Assembly: GCA_002439285.1 (NCBI GenBank)
Contig: DJTQ01000221.1
Location: forward strand, 1 to 5,293
Source: Paenibacillaceae bacterium UBA6304
GTDB taxonomy: Bacteria; Bacillota; Bacilli; Paenibacillales; Paenibacillaceae
Direction of reading: 5' to 3'
Length of the DNA stretch: 5,293 bases
Shown: piece by piece, positions 1 to 5,293 of the stretch
Layout: each line of letters starts with the position of its first letter
Numbering within the stretch: the stretch's first letter is position 1
Program-made: the position numbers and the translations under genes
Notes under the pieces: generated by a model
Seen by the model: the letters and a program-made list of their open reading frames with translations, nothing else
What the model was told of the DNA's origin: nothing
The model's database searches: none

Positions 1-71
1 GCAAGCGGCATGCCTGGAAACAACCTCCGGTCGTTCCGCCACCAGCGTCTACACTAACGCTAAAGAGGTGA
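1..71 (+). CDS. spmA: 3' end of upstream gene, probably spore maturation protein A (partial)
   Basis: Only the last 22 codons or so are present, so identity rests on context: spmA directly precedes spmB in Bacillus and relatives, and both act in spore core dehydration. Reading from base 3 gives a basic, proline-rich tail (KRHAWKQPPVVPPP followed by ASTLTLKR) ending at TGA 69-71, inside the spmB ribosome binding site. This looks like a hydrophilic tail after a final membrane segment. A second frame from base 2 stays open until TGA 83-85 and would overlap spmB by 7 bases; a third from base 1 ends at TAA 55-57. I prefer the first on composition, but the frame is not proven from this fragment. 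The close junction implies cotranscription and translational coupling with spmB. Confidence 0.5.
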   Translation, partial: KRHAWKQPPVVPPPASTLTLKR

Positions 72-72
72 G
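65..72 (+). promoter_or_regulatory. Ribosome binding site of spmB
   Basis: GAGGTGAG lies 6-8 bases before the TTG at 79. It is the only Shine-Dalgarno-like sequence nearby and no ATG or GTG start exists in the spmB frame near it, so it decides in favour of the TTG start. Confidence 0.7.
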
Positions 73-78
73 ACCCGC

Positions 79-612
79 TTGCTGAACTGGATTAATATAT
101 TGTCCGCCTGGGCCGTGCCGGTCATGATTGCCTTCATTCCTTTATACGCGCATTTAAAAAAAGTTCCCGTTTATGAGTCATTCGTAGATGGAGCTAAAGA
201 CGGATTCTCTACAGCAATTGGCATTATCCCTCACTTGGTAGGCATGATGGTGGCGATCAGCGTGTTTCGTGCCTCGGGCGCCCTGGAGTTTTTTGTGGGA
301 TGGATGACTCCATTTTTAGAGAAGCTCCAAGTACCGGCTGAGGTTCTTCCTCTGGGCTTTCTTCGGCCGTTGACGGGCACCGGATCACTGGCCTTTACGA
401 CCGATTTGATCAAGACCTATGGTCCCGATTCCATGATCGGGCGGATCGCTTCCACAATTCAGGGCAGTACGGATACTACCTTGTACGTGCTTACCGTTTA
501 TTTTGGCGCAGTCGGCATTAGAAACGGAAGATATGCCCTAAAGGTAGGCTTGTTCTCCGATGTGATCGGATTTGTTGCTGCGATTACGGTTTGCCTGATT
601 TTGTTCGGATAA
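79..612 (+). CDS. spmB: Spore maturation protein B
   Basis: SpmB is an integral membrane protein of the nucleoside recognition/Gate-domain group. With SpmA it is needed for full dehydration of the spore core in B. subtilis; the molecular activity is not firmly established. The product is 177 residues, close to the B. subtilis length (about 178), so it is complete. Recognisable family segments are VPVYESFVDGAKDG (29-42), VFRASGALE (62-70), LRPLTGTGS (95-103) and IQGSTDTTLYV (127-137). Hydrophobic membrane segments lie near residues 7-24, 45-63, 134-148 and 158-176. Translation starts at TTG, supported by the GAGGTGAG site and by the MLNW start resembling other SpmB proteins. It follows the probable spmA with at most a few bases between them and is closed by a hairpin terminator. 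Sporulation-specific control is expected from the family, but no promoter for it lies inside the window. Confidence 0.95.
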   Translation: MLNWINILSAWAVPVMIAFIPLYAHLKKVPVYESFVDGAKDGFSTAIGIIPHLVGMMVAISVFRASGALEFFVGWMTPFLEKLQVPAEVLPLGFLRPLTGTGSLAFTTDLIKTYGPDSMIGRIASTIQGSTDTTLYVLTVYFGAVGIRNGRYALKVGLFSDVIGFVAAITVCLILFG

Positions 613-656
613 TGAGTAAATAATGTGATAATTACATATCGTCGCTTCAATTATAA

Positions 657-692
657 CGCTGTGCCGGAGGCTCTCTGGTGCAGTGTTTTTTT
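657..692 (+). terminator. Rho-independent terminator after spmB
   Basis: Bases 657-669 pair with 673-685 in a 13-bp stem (four G-U wobbles in the RNA) around a GCT loop at 670-672, followed directly by seven T residues (686-692). The wobble pairs weaken it, but hairpin plus T tract placed 45 bases after the spmB stop is a good intrinsic terminator. Because the wobbles are asymmetric, it would act on the + strand only. It separates the spmA-spmB unit from the DUF2167 gene. Confidence 0.75.
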
Positions 693-718
693 GTGCCATA
701 CGGGTCTATAGATACAAT
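691..718 (+). promoter_or_regulatory. Possible sigma-A promoter for the DUF2167 gene
   Basis: TTGTGC (691-696), a 16-base gap and TACAAT (713-718) resemble a vegetative promoter: three of six matches at -35 and five of six at -10. The terminator just upstream means the next gene needs its own promoter. The surrounding A/T-rich stretch (709-760) offers other weak candidates, so the exact site is uncertain. Confidence 0.35.
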
Positions 719-806
719 TATTAAAATTTTTTATATAAATTTGATTGATTTGCTAACTGACTGGGTAAGTAAAACGGGTCTGCATTTTATTAAAATACAT
801 AATGAA

Positions 807-812
807 AGAGGG
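807..812 (+). promoter_or_regulatory. Ribosome binding site deciding the DUF2167 start
   Basis: AGAGGG lies 10 bases before the ATG at 823 but inside the reading frame downstream of an earlier ATG at 802. The earlier ATG is preceded only by A/T-rich sequence with no Shine-Dalgarno match, so 823 is the better start. Confidence 0.6.
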
Positions 813-822
813 AATTGCAGTT

Positions 823-1836
823 ATGCGGATGAAGAGAAGATTCAGAGGAAGGCTTGGAGCGGCCTCCATTGCAGTATTTATGCTCGCAACTATTTTTACG
901 TCTACCGGCGTACATGCCGAGACAGAACTGAATTGGATTGAGGGAACAGGACAAACCATTACGCTCGGGGACGATCTGGCCGACCTGAAGCTGAGCGAGG
1001 ATTTTGTGTTTCTTAACGGCTCGGACACCCAGACCTTCCAACGGGAAAGCGGCGGTGTTCCCACGGGCATGGAGATTGGAATGGTATTTCCGATGGATGA
1101 CTCCAAGACTTGGGCCGTAATATTTGAATATGAAGAGTCCGGACATATTTCCGATAAGGAAAAGAATGATATTGATGCGGATGCGTTGCTTGACAGCTAC
1201 ATACAAGGAACAGAAGAGAGCAATAAGGGTCGTGACGAAGCGAATCATATGTTTGTGGACGGATGGGAAACGCCGCCGAAGTACGACGAGAAGCTGCGCA
1301 GCCTGACTTGGGCGCTCATTGGACATGATGCTTATGATGAGAAAATCATCAATTATAATGTACGGATTTTAACGCGTGAAGGTAATGTCTCTGCGATATT
1401 GATTTCTGACCCTGCTGAATTGGGGGAAGCGAAACAGGTCATGGAAGATCAGATTTTGCCGGCGTTTACCTTGCAGGAAGGACAGCGTTATGAAGATTTT
1501 GACGCGAAAACGGACAAAAAATCCGAGTACGGTCTTACTGCACTGATCGTAGGTGGAGCAGGTCTTGCCGTGGCGAAAAAAGTCGGGTTGATCGGCGCAC
1601 TGGTTCTGATTATCCGGAAATTCTGGGTTGTCATTATTGCTGCGTTGGGTGTGCTATGGCGCTTTATTACCGGCAAGAAGAAAAAGAAGCAGGAGCCTCC
1701 TGCAAATCCGCCGCAAGATTTACCGGGAGGTGACGGAACATCGAACACAAGCCAAGATGTCTCTAATTCGCCAGAATCAAATTCAGACCCTAATCTGCCG
1801 ACCCAGCCGCCTCAAGCCCCTCCAGCTGATCGATAA
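823..1836 (+). CDS. DUF2167 family exported membrane-anchored protein
   Basis: The function of this family is unknown. From the ATG at 823 the product is 337 residues; an in-frame ATG at 802 would add seven but lacks a ribosome binding site. A signal peptide is clear: basic MRMKRRFRGR, hydrophobic core 12-27, likely cleavage after VHA at residue 32. The body carries features I associate with DUF2167: an early Trp (W38), LGDDLADLKLSEDFVFLNGSDTQ (48-70), a GW...PPKYD...L.WAL block (147-165) and INYNVRILTREG (176-187). Next comes YEDF..KTDKKSEYG leading into one or two membrane segments (about 238-264 and 267-283, split by K252-K253 and R265-K266). The tail (285-337) starts with five lysines and is rich in Pro, Ser, Asn and Gln, probably disordered. 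It sits between the spmB terminator and rluB. No terminator follows it, so transcripts may read into rluB. Topology of the tail is unresolved. Confidence 0.85.
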   Translation: MRMKRRFRGRLGAASIAVFMLATIFTSTGVHAETELNWIEGTGQTITLGDDLADLKLSEDFVFLNGSDTQTFQRESGGVPTGMEIGMVFPMDDSKTWAVIFEYEESGHISDKEKNDIDADALLDSYIQGTEESNKGRDEANHMFVDGWETPPKYDEKLRSLTWALIGHDAYDEKIINYNVRILTREGNVSAILISDPAELGEAKQVMEDQILPAFTLQEGQRYEDFDAKTDKKSEYGLTALIVGGAGLAVAKKVGLIGALVLIIRKFWVVIIAALGVLWRFITGKKKKKQEPPANPPQDLPGGDGTSNTSQDVSNSPESNSDPNLPTQPPQAPPADR

Positions 1837-1852
1837 GGTTTTAGCTTGCTAT

Positions 1853-1880
1853 TGTGATTTTTAGTTCCTATGGGTATCAT
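1853..1880 (+). promoter_or_regulatory. Possible sigma-A promoter for rluB
   Basis: TTGTGA (1853-1858), a 16-base gap and TATCAT (1875-1880) match the vegetative consensus at four and five of six positions. The predicted start of transcription, near 1887, would fall on the Shine-Dalgarno sequence, leaving almost no leader. It is therefore either a weak or chance match, and readthrough from the DUF2167 gene is the alternative source of rluB mRNA. Confidence 0.25.
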
Positions 1881-1902
1881 GTGTATGAGGTGACTTAAAG
1901 AC

Positions 1903-2676
1903 ATGGAAAGATTGCAAAAAATATTGGCGGGGGCCGGAGTAGCATCGCGCCGCAAATGTGAGGAATTGATTCTCGGCGGGAAGGTACAGGTTAACGGAGA
2001 AACCGTAACTACTTTAGGGACTAAGGCTGATCCGGCTGTAGACGTAATTACCGTCGGAGGAAAAACGATCGGCGCGGAAAAGAAGCTCTACATCGTATTT
2101 AACAAACCGAAAGGCGTTATTACGAGTGCCTCAGATCCCCAAGGCCGTAAAATCGTCACCGATTATTTGAAGGGCATTTCCGAGCGGCTCTACCCGGTAG
2201 GCCGTCTGGATTATGATACCGAAGGTTTGCTGCTGCTGACCAATGACGGCGATTTCGCCCACTTACTGACCCATCCGAAGCATCATGTTCCCAAAACGTA
2301 TCATGCGACAGTGAAGGGCGTTCCGCATGGAACCGAACTGGACAAGTTGAAGAGAGGGGTTATGCTAGAAGACGGCATGACGGCACCTGCCGAAGTGGAA
2401 TACCAAGATGTCGATCCGGAACAGAAACACTCGACGATCTCGATCACGATTTATGAGGGGAGAAACCGTCAAGTACGCAGAATGTTTGAGGCGATCCAAC
2501 ATCCCGTCACCAAATTGAAGCGGATTTCCTTCGGCGATCTGTATCTCGGCAACTTGAAAAGAGGGCTATACCGCCATTTAACCAAGGAAGAGGTTGAAGG
2601 GCTGATCAAACAGGCCAAAAACGCCAAAAATCCGGGCGATAAACCCCGAAGAGGAACCACGGATAAATCGAAATAA
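1903..2676 (+). CDS. rluB: 23S rRNA pseudouridine synthase B
   Basis: RluB-type enzymes convert one uridine in the peptidyl transferase region of 23S rRNA (U2605 in E. coli numbering) to pseudouridine during 50S subunit assembly in the cytoplasm. The 257-residue product begins with an S4 RNA-binding domain (about 1-60, MERLQKILAGAGVASRRKCEE...GKVQVNG). The RsuA/RluB/E/F catalytic domain follows, with GRLDYDTEGLLLLTNDG from residue 100 and the catalytic aspartate at D103. The EGRNRQVRRMFEAI block (185-198) is typical of the RsuA group. After about residue 232 there is a Lys/Arg-rich tail of about 25 residues; such tails vary and may aid rRNA contact. The ATG has a GAGGTGA site at 1887-1893, nine bases away. 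Position after spmB matches B. subtilis rluB (ypuL), which supports RluB over RsuA or RluF. Confidence 0.93.
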   Translation: MERLQKILAGAGVASRRKCEELILGGKVQVNGETVTTLGTKADPAVDVITVGGKTIGAEKKLYIVFNKPKGVITSASDPQGRKIVTDYLKGISERLYPVGRLDYDTEGLLLLTNDGDFAHLLTHPKHHVPKTYHATVKGVPHGTELDKLKRGVMLEDGMTAPAEVEYQDVDPEQKHSTISITIYEGRNRQVRRMFEAIQHPVTKLKRISFGDLYLGNLKRGLYRHLTKEEVEGLIKQAKNAKNPGDKPRRGTTDKSK

Positions 2677-2683
2677 TGCAAGG

Positions 2684-2725
2684 CAAGGCATGGAATGAGA
2701 TTGATTCCATGCCTTGTTTTTATTT
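2684..2725 (+). terminator. Strong rho-independent terminator after rluB
   Basis: A perfect 13-bp inverted repeat, CAAGGCATGGAAT (2684-2696) and ATTCCATGCCTTG (2704-2716), has a 7-base loop and is followed by TTTTTATTT (2717-2725). It starts 8 bases after the rluB stop and insulates rluB from the sugar operon. Confidence 0.93.
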
Positions 2726-2730
2726 ATGCA

Positions 2731-2744
2731 AGGAAGCGATTACA
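2731..2744 (+). promoter_or_regulatory. Possible CcpA catabolite-responsive element (cre)
   Basis: AGGAAGCGATTACA matches the cre consensus TGWAANCGNTNWCA well in its right half and central CG, with mismatches at the first and third positions. It lies about 18 bases upstream of the proposed -35 box of a sugar uptake operon, where carbon catabolite control would make sense. Repression sites more often overlap or follow the promoter, so this is tentative. Confidence 0.35.
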
Positions 2745-2761
2745 TTTTTTTGAAAAAGGGG

Positions 2762-2790
2762 TTGATTGTTTGGAAAGTATCTTTTATGCT
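2762..2790 (+). promoter_or_regulatory. Probable sigma-A promoter of the sugar ABC operon
   Basis: TTGATT (2762-2767), a 17-base gap and TATGCT (2785-2790) each match the vegetative consensus at four of six positions with ideal spacing. Transcription would begin near 2797, ten bases before the first operator palindrome, giving a leader of about 110 bases. It is the best-spaced promoter between the rluB terminator and the first permease, though not a strong one. Confidence 0.45.
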
Positions 2791-2806
2791 ATGAGAGAAA
2801 ACAATA

Positions 2807-2828
2807 AAAGTTAAACCGCTTTAACTTT
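2807..2828. promoter_or_regulatory. Operator palindrome O1, LacI-family type
   Basis: Nine-base arms AAAGTTAAA (2807-2815) and TTTAACTTT (2820-2828) are perfectly complementary around CCGC. The central CG step with flanking AA/TT is typical of LacI-family operators. It lacks the TG...CA edges of a CcpA cre site, pointing to a dedicated sugar repressor. It lies just downstream of the proposed transcription start, a classic repression position. The same arms could also form an RNA hairpin in the leader, but no T tract follows, so it is not a terminator. Confidence 0.65.
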
Positions 2829-2845
2829 CTTGTCCATTCAAATGA

Positions 2846-2868
2846 TGTTCAGGTTATTTTTTTGAACA
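2846..2868. repeat. Short inverted repeat between the two operators
   Basis: TGTTCA (2846-2851) and TGAACA (2863-2868) are perfect inverted copies separated by 11 A/T-rich bases. It could be a weak binding site or chance; it is unrelated in sequence to the two operator palindromes around it. Confidence 0.25.
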
Positions 2869-2890
2869 AAAGTTTAAGCGCTTTAATTTA
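2869..2890. promoter_or_regulatory. Operator palindrome O2, LacI-family type
   Basis: GTTTAAGCGCTTTAA (2872-2886) is centred on CG at 2879-2880, with core AAGCGCTT and nearly symmetric flanks. Aligned with O1 over 22 bases it agrees at 18 positions, sharing AAAGTT.AA.CGCTTTAA.TT. The centres are 62 bases apart, close to six helical turns, so both sites face the same side of the DNA and one repressor could bridge them. O2 ends next to the Shine-Dalgarno sequence of the first permease gene. Confidence 0.6.
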
Positions 2891-2897
2891 GAGGGGG
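2890..2897 (+). promoter_or_regulatory. Ribosome binding site of the first permease gene
   Basis: AGAGGGGG lies 11 bases before the GTG at 2909. No ATG exists in this frame until 2945, which would cut into the first membrane segment, so this site supports the GTG start. Confidence 0.6.
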
Positions 2898-2908
2898 TTG
2901 TTGCATCA

Positions 2909-3802
2909 GTGACTCATCGAGAGAGTCGTCGGCAAACGTTTTATATGTACTTATTCATTTCACCATGGCTAATCGGCTTCCTGTTACTCGCCTTATATCC
3001 TATCTTGTCTTCGCTCTATTACAGCTTCACGAATTACGACATCATTCATGCACCGAAGTTTGTTGGCTTGGCCAACTACAACGAAATGTTTCATGACGAA
3101 CTGTTTTGGAAATCCGTCACAGTTACTCTAAAGTTTACGTTTATTAGCGTGCCGTTACAGTTGTTGCTGGCGCTCGGATTTGCTCTGCTGTTGAATCAAA
3201 AGATTCCGATGCGGGGATTTTTTAGAACGGCTATGTATTTTCCGAGCATGGTGTCGGGGGTTGCCATGTCGCTGTTATGGTATTGGATCTTTAATCCTCA
3301 GATCGGACTGTTCAACTACATTTTGTCCTGGTTCGGAATTCATGGACCCGCTTGGCTGATGGATCCGGATACCGCCCTGTATGCCTTAATTATTATGACC
3401 TTTTGGACGGCGGGCTCCGGAATGATCCTGTTCCTTGCCGGGCTACAAGGAGTGCCTGCGAGTCTGGTAGAAGCGGCCAAACTGGATGGGGCGGGACGAT
3501 TCAAAACCTTTATTCACGTCGTGCTGCCGATGATTTCTCCGGTTCTGCTCTTCCAATTGATTATGGGGATCATCGATTCATTCCAGGTATTTACTCAAGC
3601 GTTCGTCATGACTCAGGGCGGTCCGAACTACTCAACCTGGTTCTATGTTTACAATCTCTACACCAGCGCCTTCAAAGAATATCGCGCCGGGTATTCGTCC
3701 GCATTGGCTTGGGTCCTGCTGATAGTGGTCATGCTGTTCACCGCAATCATTATGAAAGCTTCAAACCGCTTTGTGCATCAGGAAGGAGGCGGACGTAAAT
3801 GA
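2909..3802 (+). CDS. Carbohydrate ABC transporter permease, MalF/UgpA type
   Basis: This is one of two membrane subunits of a binding-protein-dependent sugar importer of the CUT1 group; it pairs with the next gene's product in the cytoplasmic membrane. The 297-residue length is standard. About six membrane segments are visible: roughly 12-33, 72-95, 107-128, 155-180, 205-228 and 263-284. Family marks include FVGLANY (51-57) and the EAA loop VEAAKLDGAG (from E188) followed by LP at 206-207, where the ATPase docks. The QGGP segment and the YRAGYSSALAWVL segment before the last helix are also typical. It starts with GTG, using the AGAGGGGG site, and is the first gene after the promoter and operators. 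Its stop overlaps the next start as ATGA, so the two permeases should be made in equal amounts. The sugar imported cannot be told from this subunit. Confidence 0.93.
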   Translation: MTHRESRRQTFYMYLFISPWLIGFLLLALYPILSSLYYSFTNYDIIHAPKFVGLANYNEMFHDELFWKSVTVTLKFTFISVPLQLLLALGFALLLNQKIPMRGFFRTAMYFPSMVSGVAMSLLWYWIFNPQIGLFNYILSWFGIHGPAWLMDPDTALYALIIMTFWTAGSGMILFLAGLQGVPASLVEAAKLDGAGRFKTFIHVVLPMISPVLLFQLIMGIIDSFQVFTQAFVMTQGGPNYSTWFYVYNLYTSAFKEYRAGYSSALAWVLLIVVMLFTAIIMKASNRFVHQEGGGRK

Positions 3803-4689
3803 AACCGGCATCTACAGCTCCCGTCAGTAACCTGCTTACCAATCCCGTACGGCGCCGCGCTAAACCCGACGGGGTCAAAATCGCGAGTTTCATCGCACTG
3901 ATCGTCACCACCTTTCTAATGTTGCTTCCCTTGTTTTTTATGGTTTCCACTTCACTGAAGTCGAGTCGTGAAATGCTGCGGTTCCCGCCTACCTTCTTTC
4001 CTGAAAGCTGGAGCTTCGGCAACTATATGGAGATCTTCGACACGCTTCAATTCGGCACCTTGTATAAGAACAGTCTGCTCATTGCGGTAGTAACCGTACT
4101 GGGGACGCTGGTATCTTCGGCCTTGGCAGCTTACGGATTCGCCAGATACCGTGGGAGAGGCAACAGTTTTTGGTTCATGCTCTTGCTCAGTACGATGATG
4201 CTTCCTTATCCGGCGATCATGGTTCCGCAATTCATTCTATTTTCCAAGCTGCACTGGATTGATACTTTTTTGCCTTTGATCGTCCCTTCCTTTTTTGGAT
4301 CGGCGTATAACATTTTCCTATTGCGTCAATTCTTCTCCACCCTGCCGGAGGAATTGTTCGACGCCGGTCGCATCGACGGATGCAGCGAATTTCGCATGTG
4401 GTACACGATTGCGCTCCCGCTCTCGGGACCGGCACTGGCGACGGTTGCTATTTTTGCTTTCATATACAGTTGGAACGACTTGCTTGCTCCCGTGCTTTAT
4501 TTAAGCTCTTCCGATCTCTTTACGCTTCCGATTGGAATGTCCTCCCTGACGTCGTCGAGGTTCCGGATCCCGCCTTGGCATCTGTTAATGGTCGCTTCGG
4601 TATTGGCGATGGTTCCGATCGTAACTTTGTTCGCCATTGCCCAGAAGCAGTTCGTGGAAGGGATCGTTCTTACGGGACTCAAGTCGTGA
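3799..4689 (+). CDS. Carbohydrate ABC transporter permease, MalG/UgpE type
   Basis: This is the second membrane subunit of the same CUT1 importer. The 296 residues begin with a basic cytoplasmic stretch (RRRAKPDGVK), then a first membrane segment at about 27-50 and the family segment TSLKSSREM. Further helices lie around 87-105, 122-145, 155-175, 212-235 and 262-283. The EAA loop reads FDAGRIDGCSEF (D188 to F198), a common variant of EAA---G with Asp for Glu and Gly for the third position, followed by ALPLSGPALAT. The C-terminus QKQFVEGIVLTGLKS is the classic MalG-type ending, showing the gene is complete. The ATG overlaps the previous stop by four bases and has a strong AGGAAGGAGG site at 3780-3789 within the upstream gene. 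A small 6-bp hairpin (4690-4704) follows the stop without a T tract, so transcription should continue into the binding-protein gene. Confidence 0.93.
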   Translation: MKPASTAPVSNLLTNPVRRRAKPDGVKIASFIALIVTTFLMLLPLFFMVSTSLKSSREMLRFPPTFFPESWSFGNYMEIFDTLQFGTLYKNSLLIAVVTVLGTLVSSALAAYGFARYRGRGNSFWFMLLLSTMMLPYPAIMVPQFILFSKLHWIDTFLPLIVPSFFGSAYNIFLLRQFFSTLPEELFDAGRIDGCSEFRMWYTIALPLSGPALATVAIFAFIYSWNDLLAPVLYLSSSDLFTLPIGMSSLTSSRFRIPPWHLLMVASVLAMVPIVTLFAIAQKQFVEGIVLTGLKS

Positions 4690-4744
4690 GGATAAGAGTT
4701 ATCCATGTTTATTGAAATTAATCGAATCGAGGAGGAATAAGTAT

Positions 4745-5293
4745 ATGCGTATGATGAGCAAAAAAAAGAATAAATTAATATCTTTGTTGGCTTTCATTTT
4801 GCTGGTCTCCGTTGTTATGGCTGGTTGCGGGGGAGGGAAATCGGCTGGCGATCTCGCTGGCGGCGACCAAGAAGGAACGGACAATGGCGGCAAGGGCCAA
4901 GAGCGAGTCACTATAACCCATTACACGATTGATTCCCCGGATCGCACCTATATTGAGCAAGTGATACCCGAATTTGAAAAACAGCATCCGAATATCAAGG
5001 TCAAAGTAGAGAAAGCTCCATACGAACAATTCGACAGCAAACTGCAAACGTTGATTGCCGGCGGAAATTCCCCCGATGTGACCAGTCATTATGGATATGG
5101 AGGTTTTGCTGAATATTACAACAAAGATATGCTCATGGATTTGACCGAAATCATAAATGAGGATGGGTTTAAATCTTCGGATTACAGCATTCCGGATAAC
5201 TTAATGAGCATCTATAACGTTAACGGGAAGACATACGGCATTCCCGCCAACATTTACGTAACGCTCCTCCTTTATAACAAGGATATGTTCGAC
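4745..5293 (+). CDS. Extracellular sugar-binding lipoprotein of the ABC importer (3' truncated by window)
   Basis: This is a family 1 (MalE-like) solute-binding protein that captures the sugar outside the cell and delivers it to the two permeases. The first 183 residues are present with no stop; such proteins usually run to about 420-450. A lipoprotein signal is clear: basic MRMMSKKKNK, hydrophobic core 11-25 and lipobox MAGC with the lipid-modified cysteine at C28. A Gly/Asp-rich linker (29-53) leads into the ligand-binding fold at about 55 (VTITHY). Typical marks are the IPEFEKQHPNIKVKVE segment (74-89), LQTLIAGGNSPDV (100-112) and GKTYGIP (161-167) before YNKDMFD at the window edge. The start uses AGGAGG at 4730-4735, nine bases from the ATG; ATGs at 4751 and 4754 are less well placed. 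It lies 55 bases after the permease stop with no terminator between, so it is in the same operon. The substrate is not identifiable here. Confidence 0.92.
   Translation, partial: MRMMSKKKNKLISLLAFILLVSVVMAGCGGGKSAGDLAGGDQEGTDNGGKGQERVTITHYTIDSPDRTYIEQVIPEFEKQHPNIKVKVEKAPYEQFDSKLQTLIAGGNSPDVTSHYGYGGFAEYYNKDMLMDLTEIINEDGFKSSDYSIPDNLMSIYNVNGKTYGIPANIYVTLLLYNKDMFD

Noticed and set aside
678..941. An 87-codon open frame on the + strand starting inside the spmB terminator.
   Set aside because: It begins within the terminator hairpin, has no ribosome binding site, overlaps the start of the DUF2167 gene in another frame and encodes no recognisable protein.
790..1326. A 178-codon open frame on the minus strand opposite the DUF2167 gene.
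   Set aside because: It mirrors a clear coding region with a signal peptide and family motifs; the translated sequence has no family features and no plausible start context.
3352..3798. A 148-codon + strand open frame inside the first permease gene.
   Set aside because: It is a shadow of the permease frame, rich in Arg, Ser and Gly with no hydrophobic pattern or domain.
4360..4383. Altered EAA loop (DAGRIDGC) in the MalG-type permease as a possible defect.
   Set aside because: The key Gly and the overall spacing are kept, and Asp/Gly variants are familiar in this permease group, so it is not a sign of loss of function.
4690..4704. A 6-bp hairpin with a 3-base loop directly after the second permease stop, considered as a terminator.
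   Set aside because: The stem is short and A/T-rich and no T tract follows; at most it could be a weak mRNA stability element.
4699..4707. TTATCCATG, resembling a DnaA box.
   Set aside because: It is a single copy with two mismatches to TTATCCACA, lies inside an operon gap, and has no cluster of boxes or A/T-rich unwinding region.
4699..5089. Two minus-strand open frames (70 and 104 codons) across the start of the binding-protein gene.
   Set aside because: The + strand has a strong ribosome binding site, lipoprotein signal and binding-protein motifs over the same bases; the minus-strand frames have none of these.

Overview
The window looks like chromosomal DNA from a spore-forming Bacillota bacterium, most likely Paenibacillus or a close relative. 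The grounds are a spore maturation gene pair (spmA tail and spmB) followed by rluB, an order known from Bacillus subtilis (dacB-spmA-spmB-rluB-resABC), together with strong GGAGG-type ribosome binding sites, TTG/GTG start codons and roughly balanced base composition. The genus is an inference from style and context. All genes lie on the + strand.

Region 1 (1-692) holds the extreme 3' end of an upstream gene, probably spmA, then spmB from a TTG start, then a rho-independent hairpin terminator with seven T residues. Region 2 (693-1836) is a DUF2167 family gene encoding a predicted exported, membrane-anchored protein of unknown function. It has an unusual Lys-rich then Pro/Ser/Asn-rich C-terminal tail and sits between spmB and rluB, where B. 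subtilis has no gene. Region 3 (1837-2725) is rluB, a 23S rRNA pseudouridine synthase, closed by a strong terminator with a perfect 13-bp stem.

Region 4 (2726-5293) is a carbohydrate ABC importer operon of the CUT1 (MalFGK-like) type. A control region of about 180 bases contains a possible CcpA cre box, a plausible sigma-A promoter, and two closely related LacI-type palindromes whose centres are 62 bases apart. It is followed by a MalF-type permease (GTG start), a MalG-type permease coupled to it by a 4-base ATGA overlap, and the first 183 residues of a lipoprotein solute-binding protein that runs off the right edge. No ATPase is visible; in Gram-positive bacteria such importers often borrow a shared MsmX-type ATPase. 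The substrate cannot be read from this sequence.

Working together: spmA/spmB act in spore core dehydration, RluB in ribosome maturation, and the ABC operon in sugar uptake, probably under a dedicated LacI-family repressor encoded elsewhere. Nothing here is a clear undescribed multi-gene system. The two points most worth a second look are the inserted DUF2167 gene and the paired-operator control region of the sugar operon, which occupies the place where resABC lies in B. subtilis. No tRNA, rRNA, CRISPR array or insertion sequence was seen, and no gene-free stretch exceeds 300 bases.
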